From NCBI RefSeq assembly GCF_023073415.1, contig NZ_JADPJL010000029.1, positions 43,957 through 107,956 on the forward strand: a DNA stretch of 64,000 nucleotides. Reading direction: 5' to 3'. Positions 53,365 to 61,911 of the stretch are shown in pieces. The stretch's first letter is position 1; each line of letters starts with the position of its first letter. Origin of the DNA: Bradyrhizobium sp. 190 (lineage in GTDB: Bacteria; Pseudomonadota; Alphaproteobacteria; Rhizobiales; Xanthobacteraceae). The notes beneath the pieces were generated by a model. It was given only the letters and a program-made list of their open reading frames with translations. It did no database searches and was not told the origin of the DNA. Position numbers and translations under genes: made by a program.

Positions 53365-53745
53365 ATGACCCGAAAATTCCCCGCTGCGAGCAAGCTCGCG
53401 ATGTTGCTTGCTGCGGCTGCCCTCGTCGCGATTGGCACAACCTCCGCCAGCGCACAGTCCAGGCAGCAATATGACCGGGACGGCCGCCCCTATTACGGCG
53501 CGAACGGTCCCAATCGGTCGTACCAGCAGGGCCCGCGCACCCGCGTCTTCGTCACCACCCGCTCCTGGCTCGATGCCGGCACTGAAGTCTTGCCGGGCGA
53601 TCGCAAGTTCATGGATTACGCGTTTCCGTCGCCGTACGGGTACCCAACATTCGCGCGCGAAAACCTGAACCGCCCGATCGACCGCCAGCCGCTCAACCCG
53701 CCGTCAGATTTGGGCGGCCAGCCGACCCAGTTCCCGCTGTATTGA
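53365..53745 (+). CDS. Small exported hypothetical protein
   Basis: This 126-residue protein has a signal peptide (about residues 1-31, ending ASAQS). The mature part is hydrophilic and Arg/Tyr/Pro/Asn-rich, with RVFVTTRSWLDAGTEVLPGD and YGYPTFARENLNRPIDR, and no known domain. The ATG at 53365 follows GAGGATGC. A clear terminator lies about 20 bp downstream, which supports transcription. It may be a conserved rhizobial periplasmic protein, but I cannot name a family. Confidence 0.72.
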   Translation: MTRKFPAASKLAMLLAAAALVAIGTTSASAQSRQQYDRDGRPYYGANGPNRSYQQGPRTRVFVTTRSWLDAGTEVLPGDRKFMDYAFPSPYGYPTFARENLNRPIDRQPLNPPSDLGGQPTQFPLY

Positions 53746-53765
53746 GAGCAGCATCCATTTGACGA

Positions 53766-53796
53766 AAAATGCCCGGTCTCGACCGGGCATTTTTTG
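53766..53796 (+). terminator. Rho-independent terminator after the 126-residue gene
   Basis: AATGCCCGGTC, loop TC and GACCGGGCATT form an 11-bp stem followed by TTTTG. It may also act on the converging gene at 53826. Confidence 0.88.
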
Positions 53797-53825
53797 TGGC
53801 GTTCGTGCACTTGCGCGTGCAGCTT

Positions 53826-54476
53826 CTACGAGGTCGTAGCCCGAGCGAGAGCCGGGTCGTAGCGCTCGCAAAACTGTTCGATCGCTTCGGAGCGGAAATC
53901 GTTCAGCCGCTCGAAGATCATCTCGTCCGGCCAATCCCACCAGGCGATGCGGCGCAGACTTTCGGCGATGGCATCTGGAAAGCGCTTCCGGATGGGGCGG
54001 GCTGGAACGCCGCCGACAACCGTATAGGACGGCACGCTGCGGCTGACGACGGCGCCCGCGGCGATCACCGCACCGTCGCCGACCGTCACGCCCGGCAGCA
54101 GGATGGCGGCATGCCCGATCCAGCAATCGTTGCCGACGATCACCCGGTCGCTGCGGCGCTCGACAAAGAAATCGCGGTCGCGCGTGGCCGTCGCCTCGTA
54201 ATATTCCGGGCAATAGGTGAAGCGATGCTGGGACGGACGGCCCATGGGATGGTTCGGCGCGCCGATCCGGACCGAATTGGCGATCGCCGTGAACTTCCCG
54301 ATCACGGCGTCGGCGATCTCGCAATTCTCCCCGAGATAGGAGTAGTCGCCGAGCGAGGAATATTCGATGCGCGTATTGCACAGGACTTCGCAACGCCGGC
54401 CGATCTGCGCCTCGCGCAGGCGCACCGTTTCATGGACGATTGTTTCCGCGATCTTGGGTCGATGCGACGCGTCCAT
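53826..54476 (-). CDS. Hexapeptide-repeat acyltransferase (phosphonate-linked XAT type)
   Basis: This 216-residue protein is a left-handed beta-helix acyltransferase. The repeats run from about residue 30 (SSLGDYSYLGENCEIADAVI) to about 165 (VTVGDGAVIAAGAVVSRSVP then VVGGVPARPIRKRF). The GAPNHPMGRPS and CPEYY insertions are those of the transferase often found in phosphonate (phn) clusters. No phn gene is in this window, so it may act on something else. No signal peptide. It uses an acyl-CoA donor by family analogy. It is a single gene next to a repeat. Confidence 0.84.
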   Translation of the reverse strand: MDASHRPKIAETIVHETVRLREAQIGRRCEVLCNTRIEYSSLGDYSYLGENCEIADAVIGKFTAIANSVRIGAPNHPMGRPSQHRFTYCPEYYEATATRDRDFFVERRSDRVIVGNDCWIGHAAILLPGVTVGDGAVIAAGAVVSRSVPSYTVVGGVPARPIRKRFPDAIAESLRRIAWWDWPDEMIFERLNDFRSEAIEQFCERYDPALARATTS

Positions 54477-54521
54477 GAACCGGCTCCGATGAAGTGATCA
54501 GCAGCGCGTAGTCGTCAGACT

Positions 54522-54602
54522 GTAGGGTGGGCAAAGCGCAGCGTGCCCACCATTCCCAGCGGAGTTCGTGATGGTGGGCACGCTTCGCTTTGCCCACCCT
54601 AC
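54522..54602. repeat. Palindromic repeat, family A copy 3
   Basis: GTAGGGTGGGCAAAGCGCAG with CGTGCCCACCAT, and the inverse ATGGTGGGCACGCTTCGCTT then TGCCCACCCTAC. It lies between the hexapeptide transferase and leuB, both on the minus strand. Confidence 0.9.
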
Positions 54603-54626
54603 GATTGCTACGATTGCCGGTGGCGC

Positions 54627-55739
54627 TTACGCGTGCAGCTTCTGCAGCTCTTTCAGGATCGCCTCGCCCATCTGCGTGGTTGAGGCAGAAGTCGTGCCCT
54701 CGGACTTGATATCAGCGGTACGAAGTCCGCTCGCGAGCACAGCCGCGATCGCCGCGTCGACCTTGTCGGCCAGCGCGCCCATGTCGAAGGAATAGCGCAG
54801 CGCCATCCCGAACGAGGAGATCATCGCGATCGGATTGGCGAGGCCCTGGCCTGCGATATCGGGCGCCGAGCCGTGCACCGGTTCGAACAGCGAGCGGCGC
54901 TTCTTGGTCTTGGCGTCGACTTCGCCGAGCGAGGCCGAGGGCAGCATGCCGAGCGAGCCGGTCAGCATCGCCGCGATATCAGACAGCATGTCGCCGAACA
55001 GATTGTCGGTGACGATCACGTCGAACTGCTTCGGCGCCTTCACCAGCATCATGCCGCCGGAATCGGCGAGCTGGTGCTCCAGTGTCACGTCCTTGTATTC
55101 ACGCCCGTGCACCGCCGTCATGACCTCGTTCCAGAGCACGCCCGATTTCATGACGTTGCGCTTTTCCATCGAGGTCACCTTGTTGCGGCGCTTGCGCGCC
55201 AGATCGAAGGCGACGCGGCCGATACGCTCGATCTCGTAGGTGTCGTAAACTTGCGTATCGATGGCGCGCTTCTGGCCGTTGCCGAGATCGGTGATCGTCT
55301 TCGGCTCGCCGAAATAGACACCACCGGTCAATTCGCGCACGATCATGATGTCGAGGCCTTCGACCGCCTCGCGCTTCAGGCTGGAGGCATCCGCCAGCGC
55401 CGGATAGCACACGGCCGGGCGCAGATTGGCGAACAGACCGAGATCCTTGCGCAGCCGCAGGAGACCGGCCTCGGGGCGCACCTCATAGGGCACGCTGTCC
55501 CACTTGGGACCACCGACGGCGCCGAAGATGATGGCGTCCGCGGCCGCAGCCTTGGCCATGTCGCCTTCCGAGATCGACACCTTGTGCGCATCATAGGCGG
55601 AACCGCCGACCAGCCCCTGCTCGGTCTCGAATTTCGCGATGCCCTGCTTGTTCAGCCAGTCGATCAGGCGCTGCACCTCCCCCATCACTTCGGGGCCGAT
55701 ACCGTCGCCGGGGAGAAGCAGCAGTTTATGGATCGCCAT
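54627..55739 (-). CDS. leuB: 3-isopropylmalate dehydrogenase
   Basis: LeuB oxidatively decarboxylates 3-isopropylmalate to 2-oxoisocaproate with NAD. The 370-residue protein has the family blocks LLLPGDGIGPEVM near the start, LLRLRKDLGLFANLRP, RELTGGVYFG and, near the end, EPVHGSAPDIAGQGLANP. The conserved YDTYEIERIGRVAFD and DVTLEHQLADSGGM supply the catalytic Tyr, Lys and Asp region. The ATG at 55739 gives MAIHKLLLLPGDGIG. It is not with leuC or leuD, as is common in this group. Confidence 0.97.
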   Translation of the reverse strand: MAIHKLLLLPGDGIGPEVMGEVQRLIDWLNKQGIAKFETEQGLVGGSAYDAHKVSISEGDMAKAAAADAIIFGAVGGPKWDSVPYEVRPEAGLLRLRKDLGLFANLRPAVCYPALADASSLKREAVEGLDIMIVRELTGGVYFGEPKTITDLGNGQKRAIDTQVYDTYEIERIGRVAFDLARKRRNKVTSMEKRNVMKSGVLWNEVMTAVHGREYKDVTLEHQLADSGGMMLVKAPKQFDVIVTDNLFGDMLSDIAAMLTGSLGMLPSASLGEVDAKTKKRRSLFEPVHGSAPDIAGQGLANPIAMISSFGMALRYSFDMGALADKVDAAIAAVLASGLRTADIKSEGTTSASTTQMGEAILKELQKLHA

Positions 55740-55756
55740 GGTCGTTTACCTCCGGT

Positions 55757-55871
55757 GCGTCATGGCCGGGCAAAAGCGCGAAGCGCGTCTTCGCCCAGGT
55801 GTCCCGGCCATCCACGTCTTGTTTGCGTCGGCAGTAAGACGTGGATGCCCGGCACAAGGCCGGGCATGACG
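55757..55871. repeat. Palindromic repeat, family G (CATGGCCGGGCAAAAGCGCG)
   Basis: GTCATGGCCGGGCAAAAGCG with GTCCCGGCCATCCACGTCTT, then ACGTGGATGCCCGGCACAAG and GCCGGGCATGAC. The arms can pair as a large hairpin. It lies upstream of leuB. Confidence 0.85.
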
Positions 55872-55996
55872 GAAAATGTGAAATCCGGGCGGAGTGCTAA
55901 AGCGCCGGAAGCGGATTGGCAAGGCGCAGAAAACAGGGCCAGAATGGCCGGGAAAGAGCAACCCGCGCCCCTCAAGAAGGCAGCAAGACGGACCTC

Positions 55997-56860
55997 ATGA
56001 CAGCAGCCATAATCTACGCCTTTGCCTCGGCGGGCTTCCTGGGCGCCGGGGTCGTTCTGGCGCAGCTTGGCCTGCGGACCGTCGATCCGCTGTCGGGGGC
56101 CGCAATCAGCGTCCCCTCCTTCACGCTGCTGTTCCTGCTGCTGTCGCCGCTGATCCTCCAGGACGAGCCCGTGGTCTGGCGCGGGCTGCCCATTTTCATC
56201 GCCATCGGCCTGGTCTTCCCGGCCTCGCTGACGCTGCTGACTTTTGCCTCGAACCGGGCGCTCGGGCCGGTGATCACCTCGACGCTCGGCAACCTCGCGC
56301 CGATGTTTGCGGTGGCAACGGCGGTGATCCTGCTGCACGAACCGCTGCATCCGCCGCAACTTCTCGGCCTCGTCGTGGCCGTTGCGGGTGCTGCGATCAT
56401 TACCGTGACCCGCCCGCGCGACCTCGGCCATTGGCGGAGCTGGGCGCTATTGCTGCCGCTGTGCAGCGCGCTGATCCGCGGCGTCGTGCCGCCTATCGTC
56501 AAGCTCGGGCTTGAGGTCTGGCCGAGCCCGCTCTGGGCCTGCCTGATCGGCTACGTCATGTCCTCGCTGGTGGTGCTGACGGTACAGCGCGTCCGCAAGG
56601 GCAGCTTTGTCGTGCAGGCGCCGCGCGCGGGCCTGTTCTGGTTCGCAATGACCGGCATCAGCAACGGCCTCAGCGCGCTCACGCTGTTCGCCGCGGTCCG
56701 TAACGGCCCGATCACGCTGGTGGCGCCGCTCGCCGCGATCTATCCGCTGGTCACGGTGGGGCTGAGTGCGATGCTGCTCAAGCACATCGAGATTAGCGCG
56801 CGCATCGTGGCAGGGGCCGCGCTGACGGTGCTCGGCGTCGTTCTGGTGCTGATCGGCTGA
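55997..56860 (+). CDS. EamA/DMT-family transporter
   Basis: This 287-residue protein has ten hydrophobic segments in two EamA halves (about residues 1-140 and 155-287). It belongs to the drug/metabolite transporter superfamily, whose members export amino acids or other small molecules; the substrate is unknown. The second half ends with LAAIYPLVTVGLSAMLLKH, a DMT mark. The ATG at 55997 begins at the first helix; an in-frame reading 27 residues longer has a basic, non-hydrophobic extension and is less likely. The YbfB-like transporter follows after about 90 bp. Confidence 0.87.
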   Translation: MTAAIIYAFASAGFLGAGVVLAQLGLRTVDPLSGAAISVPSFTLLFLLLSPLILQDEPVVWRGLPIFIAIGLVFPASLTLLTFASNRALGPVITSTLGNLAPMFAVATAVILLHEPLHPPQLLGLVVAVAGAAIITVTRPRDLGHWRSWALLLPLCSALIRGVVPPIVKLGLEVWPSPLWACLIGYVMSSLVVLTVQRVRKGSFVVQAPRAGLFWFAMTGISNGLSALTLFAAVRNGPITLVAPLAAIYPLVTVGLSAMLLKHIEISARIVAGAALTVLGVVLVLIG

Positions 56861-56953
56861 TCCCGTTGCAGGATTGGCAAGACACCGTTGCGGCCGGCAC
56901 ACCTGTGCAAGCCGGTACTCGCCTGCCACAATAGCGGCCTGCCGGAGTTTTCA

Positions 56954-58144
56954 GTGCGAGCCCCAGACACTCCCCAACTCTACACCCATCCTGCGCGGCT
57001 GATCCTCATCCTGTCGCTAGCGCCAACCGTCGGTCTCGGCATCGGCCGCTTTGCCTATGCGCTGGTGCTGCCGGACATGCGCGACACGTTGCTCTGGTCC
57101 TATTCCGCGGCCGGCTTCATGAACACGATCAATGCCGCCGGCTATCTCGCAGGCGCCCTGCTCGCCTCGCGCATGATCCGGCGTTTTGGCCTGGCGGCGT
57201 CGGTACGATGGGGCACGCTCGCCTGCGTGTTCTCGCTGGCGCTGTGCGCCATCACAGGCAATTTCTACGTTCTGAGTTTTGCGCGGCTTCTCGCGGGCGT
57301 CGGTGCGGCGGCCGGATTTGTCGGCGGCGGCACGCTCGCCGCAACGATCGCGCAGTCGCGGCCCGAACGCGCGAACTTCCTGCTCAGCCTGTTCTATGCC
57401 GGACCCGGGATCGGCATTTTGGCGTCGGGGCTGGTGGCGCCGTTTGTCTTGCAGGGATTTGGGCCGGGCTCGTGGTGGATCGTCTGGTGGGCGATGACGC
57501 TCCTCGCGGTCATCATGACGATCCCCGTCCTGCTGGCGCCGCTCCATGCCGGCGCCATGGCCGTTGAGACGGCAGCGGCCAAATTCGCGGTGGCGCCGGT
57601 CTTGATCTACCTCACCGCCTACTTCCTGTTCGGCGCCGGCTACATCGCCTACATGACCTTCATGATCGCCTATGTCCGCGACGCCGGTGGCGGCGCGGCA
57701 GCACAGAGCGCATTCTGGAGTCTGATCGGCCTCAGCGCATTCGTGACCCCATGGGTGTGGCGGCGCGTGCTCGCGCTCGACCGCGGCGGCCTCGCCACCA
57801 CGATCATTCTCGGCGTCAACGCGATCGGCGCGGCGATGCCGATCTTCGGACACTCGGTATGGCTGCTCGCGATCTCGGCGCTGGTGTTCGGCGTCGCGTT
57901 CTTCGCGGTGGTCGGCTCCACCACTGCCTTCGTTCGCTTCAACTACCCGCCGCAGGCCTGGCCGACGGCGATCGCCGCCATGACCATTTCATTCGGCATC
58001 GGCCAGACGCTGGGGCCGATCGTGGTCGGCGCGATCACGGACGCGGTGGGCAGCCTGTCGTTCGCGCTGAATGTTTCGGCGGCGATGCTGGCGCTGGGTG
58101 CGGTGCTATCGGCGTTTCAAAGGAAGGTGGTACAGCAAGTGTAG
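56954..58144 (+). CDS. MFS transporter, YbfB/YjiJ family
   Basis: This major-facilitator protein has twelve hydrophobic segments in about 396 residues. The family marks are APTVGLGIGRFAYALVLPDM in the first helix and the LLSLFYAGPGIGILASGL block in the middle. Substrate is not known. The start is uncertain: GTG at 56954 gives a short N-terminus, and an in-frame reading to 56888 adds 22 residues. Its TAG stop lies inside the left end of a family A repeat. It is co-oriented with the EamA gene and may share a transcript. Confidence 0.85.
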   Translation: MRAPDTPQLYTHPARLILILSLAPTVGLGIGRFAYALVLPDMRDTLLWSYSAAGFMNTINAAGYLAGALLASRMIRRFGLAASVRWGTLACVFSLALCAITGNFYVLSFARLLAGVGAAAGFVGGGTLAATIAQSRPERANFLLSLFYAGPGIGILASGLVAPFVLQGFGPGSWWIVWWAMTLLAVIMTIPVLLAPLHAGAMAVETAAAKFAVAPVLIYLTAYFLFGAGYIAYMTFMIAYVRDAGGGAAAQSAFWSLIGLSAFVTPWVWRRVLALDRGGLATTIILGVNAIGAAMPIFGHSVWLLAISALVFGVAFFAVVGSTTAFVRFNYPPQAWPTAIAAMTISFGIGQTLGPIVVGAITDAVGSLSFALNVSAAMLALGAVLSAFQRKVVQQV

Positions 58145-58229
58145 GGTGGGCAAAGGCGCGCTTGCGCCGTGCCCACCATCCTCTTTCGTGGACATGAGTG
58201 GTGGGCACGCTTCGCTTTGCCCACCCTAC
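58141..58229. repeat. Palindromic repeat, family A copy 4
   Basis: GTAGGGTGGGCAAAGGCGCG with GTGCCCACCAT, and the inverse GGTGGGCACGCTTCGCTTTG then CCCACCCTAC. The first TAG of the left arm is the stop codon of the MFS gene. Confidence 0.92.
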
Positions 58230-58395
58230 GATTCAGATGCTTCTGGCCCTAACGTGACAATCGCCTGCGGCAGTTTGCGGCGTAAAGTGACGTTGCCTCG
58301 TGGTAGGGTGTCTGCTCGGCACTGTGCGTAAGCGGCACTAAACCAGACAGCTGACATCCCGAAGCAATCGGCGACGCAAAAAGGGAGAAGCGATC

Positions 58396-60075
58396 ATGGA
58401 GCTGAAGGCAAACGCCCTGACCTATTTTGATCTCGGGCCGTACAGCCGCAAAATCACCACGTCGTCGCCTGACACCCAGCTTTGGTTCGACCGAGGCCTC
58501 AACTGGCTGTTTGGGTTCAACCATAGCGAAGCGATCAAGTGCTTTCAGAAGGCGCTGAAGCACGACGGCGAATGCGCCATGGCGCACTGGGGCATAAGCT
58601 ACGCCTCGGGACCCAACTATAATCTTCCCTGGGTTCGCTATGACCCGCACGGCCGGCAGATGGCGCTGTCGGCATCCTACGACGCCATGCAGGCGGCGCT
58701 CGCGCATGCCGGAAAGGCTACTCCGGTCGAGCGGGCGATGATCCAGGCCCTCCCTGCGCGCTATCCCCAGCGCGAGGCGATCGAGGATATGGCGCCTTGG
58801 GACAAGGCCTACACCAGGGAAATGCGCAAGATCTTCGATGCCTTTCCCGACGATCTCGAGGTCCGGGCGGTCTTTGCCGAGTCAATCATGAACGAGACAC
58901 CGTGGCAGATGTGGGACCTGCCCTCCGGCAAACCTACCGAGGGTGCGGGCACCGAGGAATGCAGGGCGGTGCTGGAATACGCGTTCGACAAACTCCCCGC
59001 TGCTTGGGATCACCCGGGCCTCTTGCATCTCTTTGTCCACCTGATGGAGATGTCGCCATTTCCGCAGCGCGCATTGCGGGCTGGTGATCGGTTGCGCGAG
59101 ATCGTCCCGGACTCCGGTCACCTCATCCACATGCCGACGCATCTCGATGTGCTGTGTGGGCACTACAACGACGTCCTTGTCCATAATCAGAAGGCGCTGG
59201 CGACCGACCGCAGGTTCCTCGCCTATTCGGACGATCCGGGGGTCTACCTGGTCTACGTCATCCACGACTTCCACTTTGCGATCTACGGCGCAATGTTCCT
59301 TGGCCAGTACACGCCCGCAATCGCGGCGGCAGAGGAACTGATCGCCACGATCCCCGAGGCGGTACTGCGTATCGAATCGCCCCCGATGGCGGATTTCCTC
59401 GAGGGCTACCTGACGATGAAGCAACACGTCCTCGTGCGCTTCGGCAAATGGCGCGAAATCATCGAACAGGAGCTACCCGGGGATCGAGACCTCTACTGCT
59501 CGAACGTTGCCATGATCCATTACGCCAAGGCGGTCGCGCATTCGGCACTTGGCAATGTCGCCGAGGCCGAGACGGAGAAGGCGTTGTTCATGGCGGCGAA
59601 GACCCGGGTGCCCGAGAGTCGCCGCGTACACAACAATCATGTCGTTGGCCTGCTGGGCGTGGCCGAAGCCATGCTGAATGGCGAGCTGGAATATCGAAAG
59701 GGCAACCATGACGCAGCCTTCGCGCACCTGCGCAAGTCGGTCGAGCTTAGCGACGGATTGCCCTATGACGAGCCGTGGGGATGGATGCAGCCGACCCGAC
59801 ACGCGCTGGGGGCACTTCTCCTCGAGCAGGGACGGATCGAGGAAGCCGAGGCGGTATACCGTTCTGACCTCGGCCTTGACGGCAAGTTGAGCCGCGCCTG
59901 CCAGCATCCTGATAATCTCTGGTCGCTACACGGGCTGCACGAATGCCTGGTCCGTCGCGGAGAAAAGGTCGAGACGGCTCTGATCAAACAGCGGCTCGAC
60001 CTGGCGCAGGCGCGGGCAGAGATTCCGATCAAGGCGTCCTGCTTCTGCCGTCGGATGGACATGGCGGCCGCGTAG
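58396..60075 (+). CDS. Tetratricopeptide-repeat protein of unknown function
   Basis: This 559-residue protein is mainly alpha-helical, with TPR-like repeats. A clear unit is GLNWLFGFNHSEAIKCFQKALKHDGECAMAHWG (about residues 34-66), and others follow from about 255 to 530. A conserved-looking mid section has the LIHMPTHLDVLCGHY and SIMNETPWQMWDLP blocks. No signal peptide, membrane helix or catalytic domain is seen. It may be a scaffold, but no partner gene adjoins it. GGGAGAAG stands about eight bases before the ATG at 58396. The C-terminus ends in a Cys-containing block SCFCRRMDMAAA. Confidence 0.78.
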   Translation: MELKANALTYFDLGPYSRKITTSSPDTQLWFDRGLNWLFGFNHSEAIKCFQKALKHDGECAMAHWGISYASGPNYNLPWVRYDPHGRQMALSASYDAMQAALAHAGKATPVERAMIQALPARYPQREAIEDMAPWDKAYTREMRKIFDAFPDDLEVRAVFAESIMNETPWQMWDLPSGKPTEGAGTEECRAVLEYAFDKLPAAWDHPGLLHLFVHLMEMSPFPQRALRAGDRLREIVPDSGHLIHMPTHLDVLCGHYNDVLVHNQKALATDRRFLAYSDDPGVYLVYVIHDFHFAIYGAMFLGQYTPAIAAAEELIATIPEAVLRIESPPMADFLEGYLTMKQHVLVRFGKWREIIEQELPGDRDLYCSNVAMIHYAKAVAHSALGNVAEAETEKALFMAAKTRVPESRRVHNNHVVGLLGVAEAMLNGELEYRKGNHDAAFAHLRKSVELSDGLPYDEPWGWMQPTRHALGALLLEQGRIEEAEAVYRSDLGLDGKLSRACQHPDNLWSLHGLHECLVRRGEKVETALIKQRLDLAQARAEIPIKASCFCRRMDMAAA

Positions 60076-60106
60076 TCGTTTCGCACGCCAGGTAGATCTG
60101 GCCCAA

Positions 60107-60138
60107 ATGGTGGGCACGCTTCGCTTTGCCCACCCTAC
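60107..60138. repeat. Half copy of palindromic repeat family A
   Basis: ATGGTGGGCACGCTTCGCTT followed by TGCCCACCCTAC is the right arm only. It follows the TPR gene and abuts family F copy 2. Confidence 0.85.
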
Positions 60139-60161
60139 GGTTCTGGAGCAATATCTATCAG

Positions 60162-60286
60162 CGTCGTCCCTGCGAAAGCAGGGACCCATGACCACAGGGT
60201 TTCGTGGTTATGCGAAGCTGTTTCTCCAGCCATCTCCACAATTCAGATCACGCGGTATGGGTCCCTGCTTTCGCAGGGACGCGAGA
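60162..60286. repeat. Palindromic repeat, family F copy 2
   Basis: GTCGTCCCTGCGAAAGCAGG with GACCCATGACC, and the inverse GCGGTATGGGTCCCTGCTTT then CGCAGGGAC. It lies between the convergent TPR and molybdopterin oxidoreductase genes. Confidence 0.85.
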
Positions 60287-60299
60287 GAGTTTAACGGAC

Positions 60300-61085
60300 T
60301 CAACTTCCGCTGAACGAATTATACCCCTGGTCTTCCCAGAAGCCGCCCTTGTAGTCGTTGGTGACTTCCATCGAGATCACGTATTTCGGGCTCTTGAAGC
60401 CGAGTTTTGTCGGCACCCTGATCCTCATCGGGAAGCCATAGGCGCGCGGCAAAATCTCGTCGGCGAACTTGAAGCTCATCTGGGTCTGCGCATGCAGCGC
60501 GGACGGCATGTCCAGCGGTGAATTGTAACCGTCCCTGTCGGCGCACTGGAACCAGACATATTTCGCGCGCGTATCCGCGCCGATCAGTTTCAGGAAATCG
60601 CGCAAGGGGACGCCGGTCCAGCTTCCGATCGCGCTCCAGCCCTCTACACAGATGTGGCGCGTGACCTGCTTGACTTGCGGCAATTGATAAAGCTCGTCCA
60701 GCGTCCAGGACTTCTTGTTGTCGACGAGGCCACGCACCTCGAGCTTCCAGCTCTTGCCGTCGACTTCAGGCGCGTCGTCGACGTCATAATAGCCATTGAA
60801 CGGGAACGGCTTTGTGATTGCGCTTTCCGGGAAGGTCGGCGCCATCGCATTGGGATTGAATATCAGTGCCTGCACACCGTCATTGAATTTCGAGACCTGC
60901 TTCAACATCTCCTCGGCCGAAAAACTGTCCGTCACATCGCAGCCCGTCAAAAGCGTCAGCGCACCGAGGCTGGCGCCGCCGGAGATGAAACGCCGGCGGG
61001 TGAGATCCGGCATCGTCTTCACCGCGTCCCTGATGAGGAGCGCCTTGTCGACGCCGGGGATGAGAAGGTTGCGCATGCGGCCCAT
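60300..61085 (-). CDS. Molybdopterin-dependent oxidoreductase, Tat/lipobox (sulfite-oxidase fold)
   Basis: This 261-residue protein has the sulfite-oxidase-type molybdopterin fold, with the Moco-ligand cysteine C146 in RHICVEGWSAIGSW and GVPLRDFLKLIGAD after it. The N-terminus has a twin-arginine box LTRRRFISGG and a lipobox LTGC with C49, so it looks like a Tat-exported lipoprotein. The ATG at 61085 gives an unusually long region before the Tat box; an internal ATG at 61013 would give a normal one. It is 18 bp downstream of the cytochrome b gene, so the pair likely forms an electron-transfer unit. It resembles MsrP (YedY) but the substrate is unknown. Confidence 0.86.
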   Translation of the reverse strand: MGRMRNLLIPGVDKALLIRDAVKTMPDLTRRRFISGGASLGALTLLTGCDVTDSFSAEEMLKQVSKFNDGVQALIFNPNAMAPTFPESAITKPFPFNGYYDVDDAPEVDGKSWKLEVRGLVDNKKSWTLDELYQLPQVKQVTRHICVEGWSAIGSWTGVPLRDFLKLIGADTRAKYVWFQCADRDGYNSPLDMPSALHAQTQMSFKFADEILPRAYGFPMRIRVPTKLGFKSPKYVISMEVTNDYKGGFWEDQGYNSFSGS

Positions 61086-61103
61086 GACCGTGCTCCCTTT
61101 GAG

Positions 61104-61733
61104 TTAGCGGCCGATGATCATCGCGCGCAGGCTCTTCGGCACCAGAAGGGCGAGCACGACGTGCACCACCATGAAGGCGACGATTGCCGCCATGCAGAAG
61201 AAGTGGACGTAACGAGCGGCTTCGTAGCCGCCGAACAGCGCCGTCAGATATTGCAACTGCACCGGCTTCCAGATCGCCAGGCCTGACAGCACGATGAGGA
61301 TGCCGACGACGATGATTCCGGCGTAAAGCAATTTTTGCACGTAATTGTATTTGGTGAGATCGTCGTGCGAGAGCTTGCCGGTCAGCGCCGCCTTGGTATC
61401 CGAGATCACGCCCTCCGGCGTGATCGGCAGCAGCTTCTTGCGGAAGCGGCCGGTGACAAACCCCAGAACCAGATAAATCAGGCCGTTGACCATCAACAGC
61501 CACATCGCGGCGAAATGCCAGAGCAGCGCCCCACCGAGCCAGCCGCCCAGCGTGATCGAACGGGAGAATGTAAAGCCGAACAGCGGCGAGGCGTTATAGA
61601 TCTGCCAGCCCGACATGATCATCAGGACCATCGCGAAGGCGTTGGTCCAGTGCACGGCTCGCACCCAGGCCGGCTGGATGACTTTCGCCTTGGTCGTTGT
61701 GGCTTGCTCGTCGCTGACTGTGAGGGCCGACAT
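61104..61733 (-). CDS. Cytochrome b/b6-type membrane subunit for the molybdopterin enzyme
   Basis: This 209-residue protein is a di-heme cytochrome b of the cytochrome b561/Ni-Fe-hydrogenase type. It has four or five hydrophobic segments. Candidate heme ligands are H28 in VRAVHWTNAF, H73 in LLWHFAAMW and two histidines near the end, in ARYVHFFCMAA and FMVVHVVLAL. The molybdopterin oxidoreductase gene starts 18 bp downstream, so it probably passes electrons between that enzyme and the quinone pool. It differs from the usual MsrQ. Confidence 0.86.
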   Translation of the reverse strand: MSALTVSDEQATTTKAKVIQPAWVRAVHWTNAFAMVLMIMSGWQIYNASPLFGFTFSRSITLGGWLGGALLWHFAAMWLLMVNGLIYLVLGFVTGRFRKKLLPITPEGVISDTKAALTGKLSHDDLTKYNYVQKLLYAGIIVVGILIVLSGLAIWKPVQLQYLTALFGGYEAARYVHFFCMAAIVAFMVVHVVLALLVPKSLRAMIIGR

Positions 61734-61835
61734 GGCTGTTCCCCGCTTGCATCTGGTATTGGTTTATACGCCGGGAACCGGCTTTCCGTTACCGCCGTGA
61801 CACGATCAAATCGACGCATGGCGCGTATCGCGTTC

Positions 61836-61867
61836 ACAAAAAAGCGAGCCGGGTTGCCCCGGCTCGC
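61836..61867 (-). terminator. Rho-independent terminator after the fasciclin gene
   Basis: On the minus strand GCGAGCCGGG, a 4-base loop and CCCGGCTCGC form a 10-bp all-GC-rich stem followed by six T. It lies 45 bp after the fasciclin stop. Confidence 0.9.
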
Positions 61868-61911
61868 CAATCCACACGCCCTGTTGGGACCAGTCAGGGG
61901 CGCGCGGGAAC

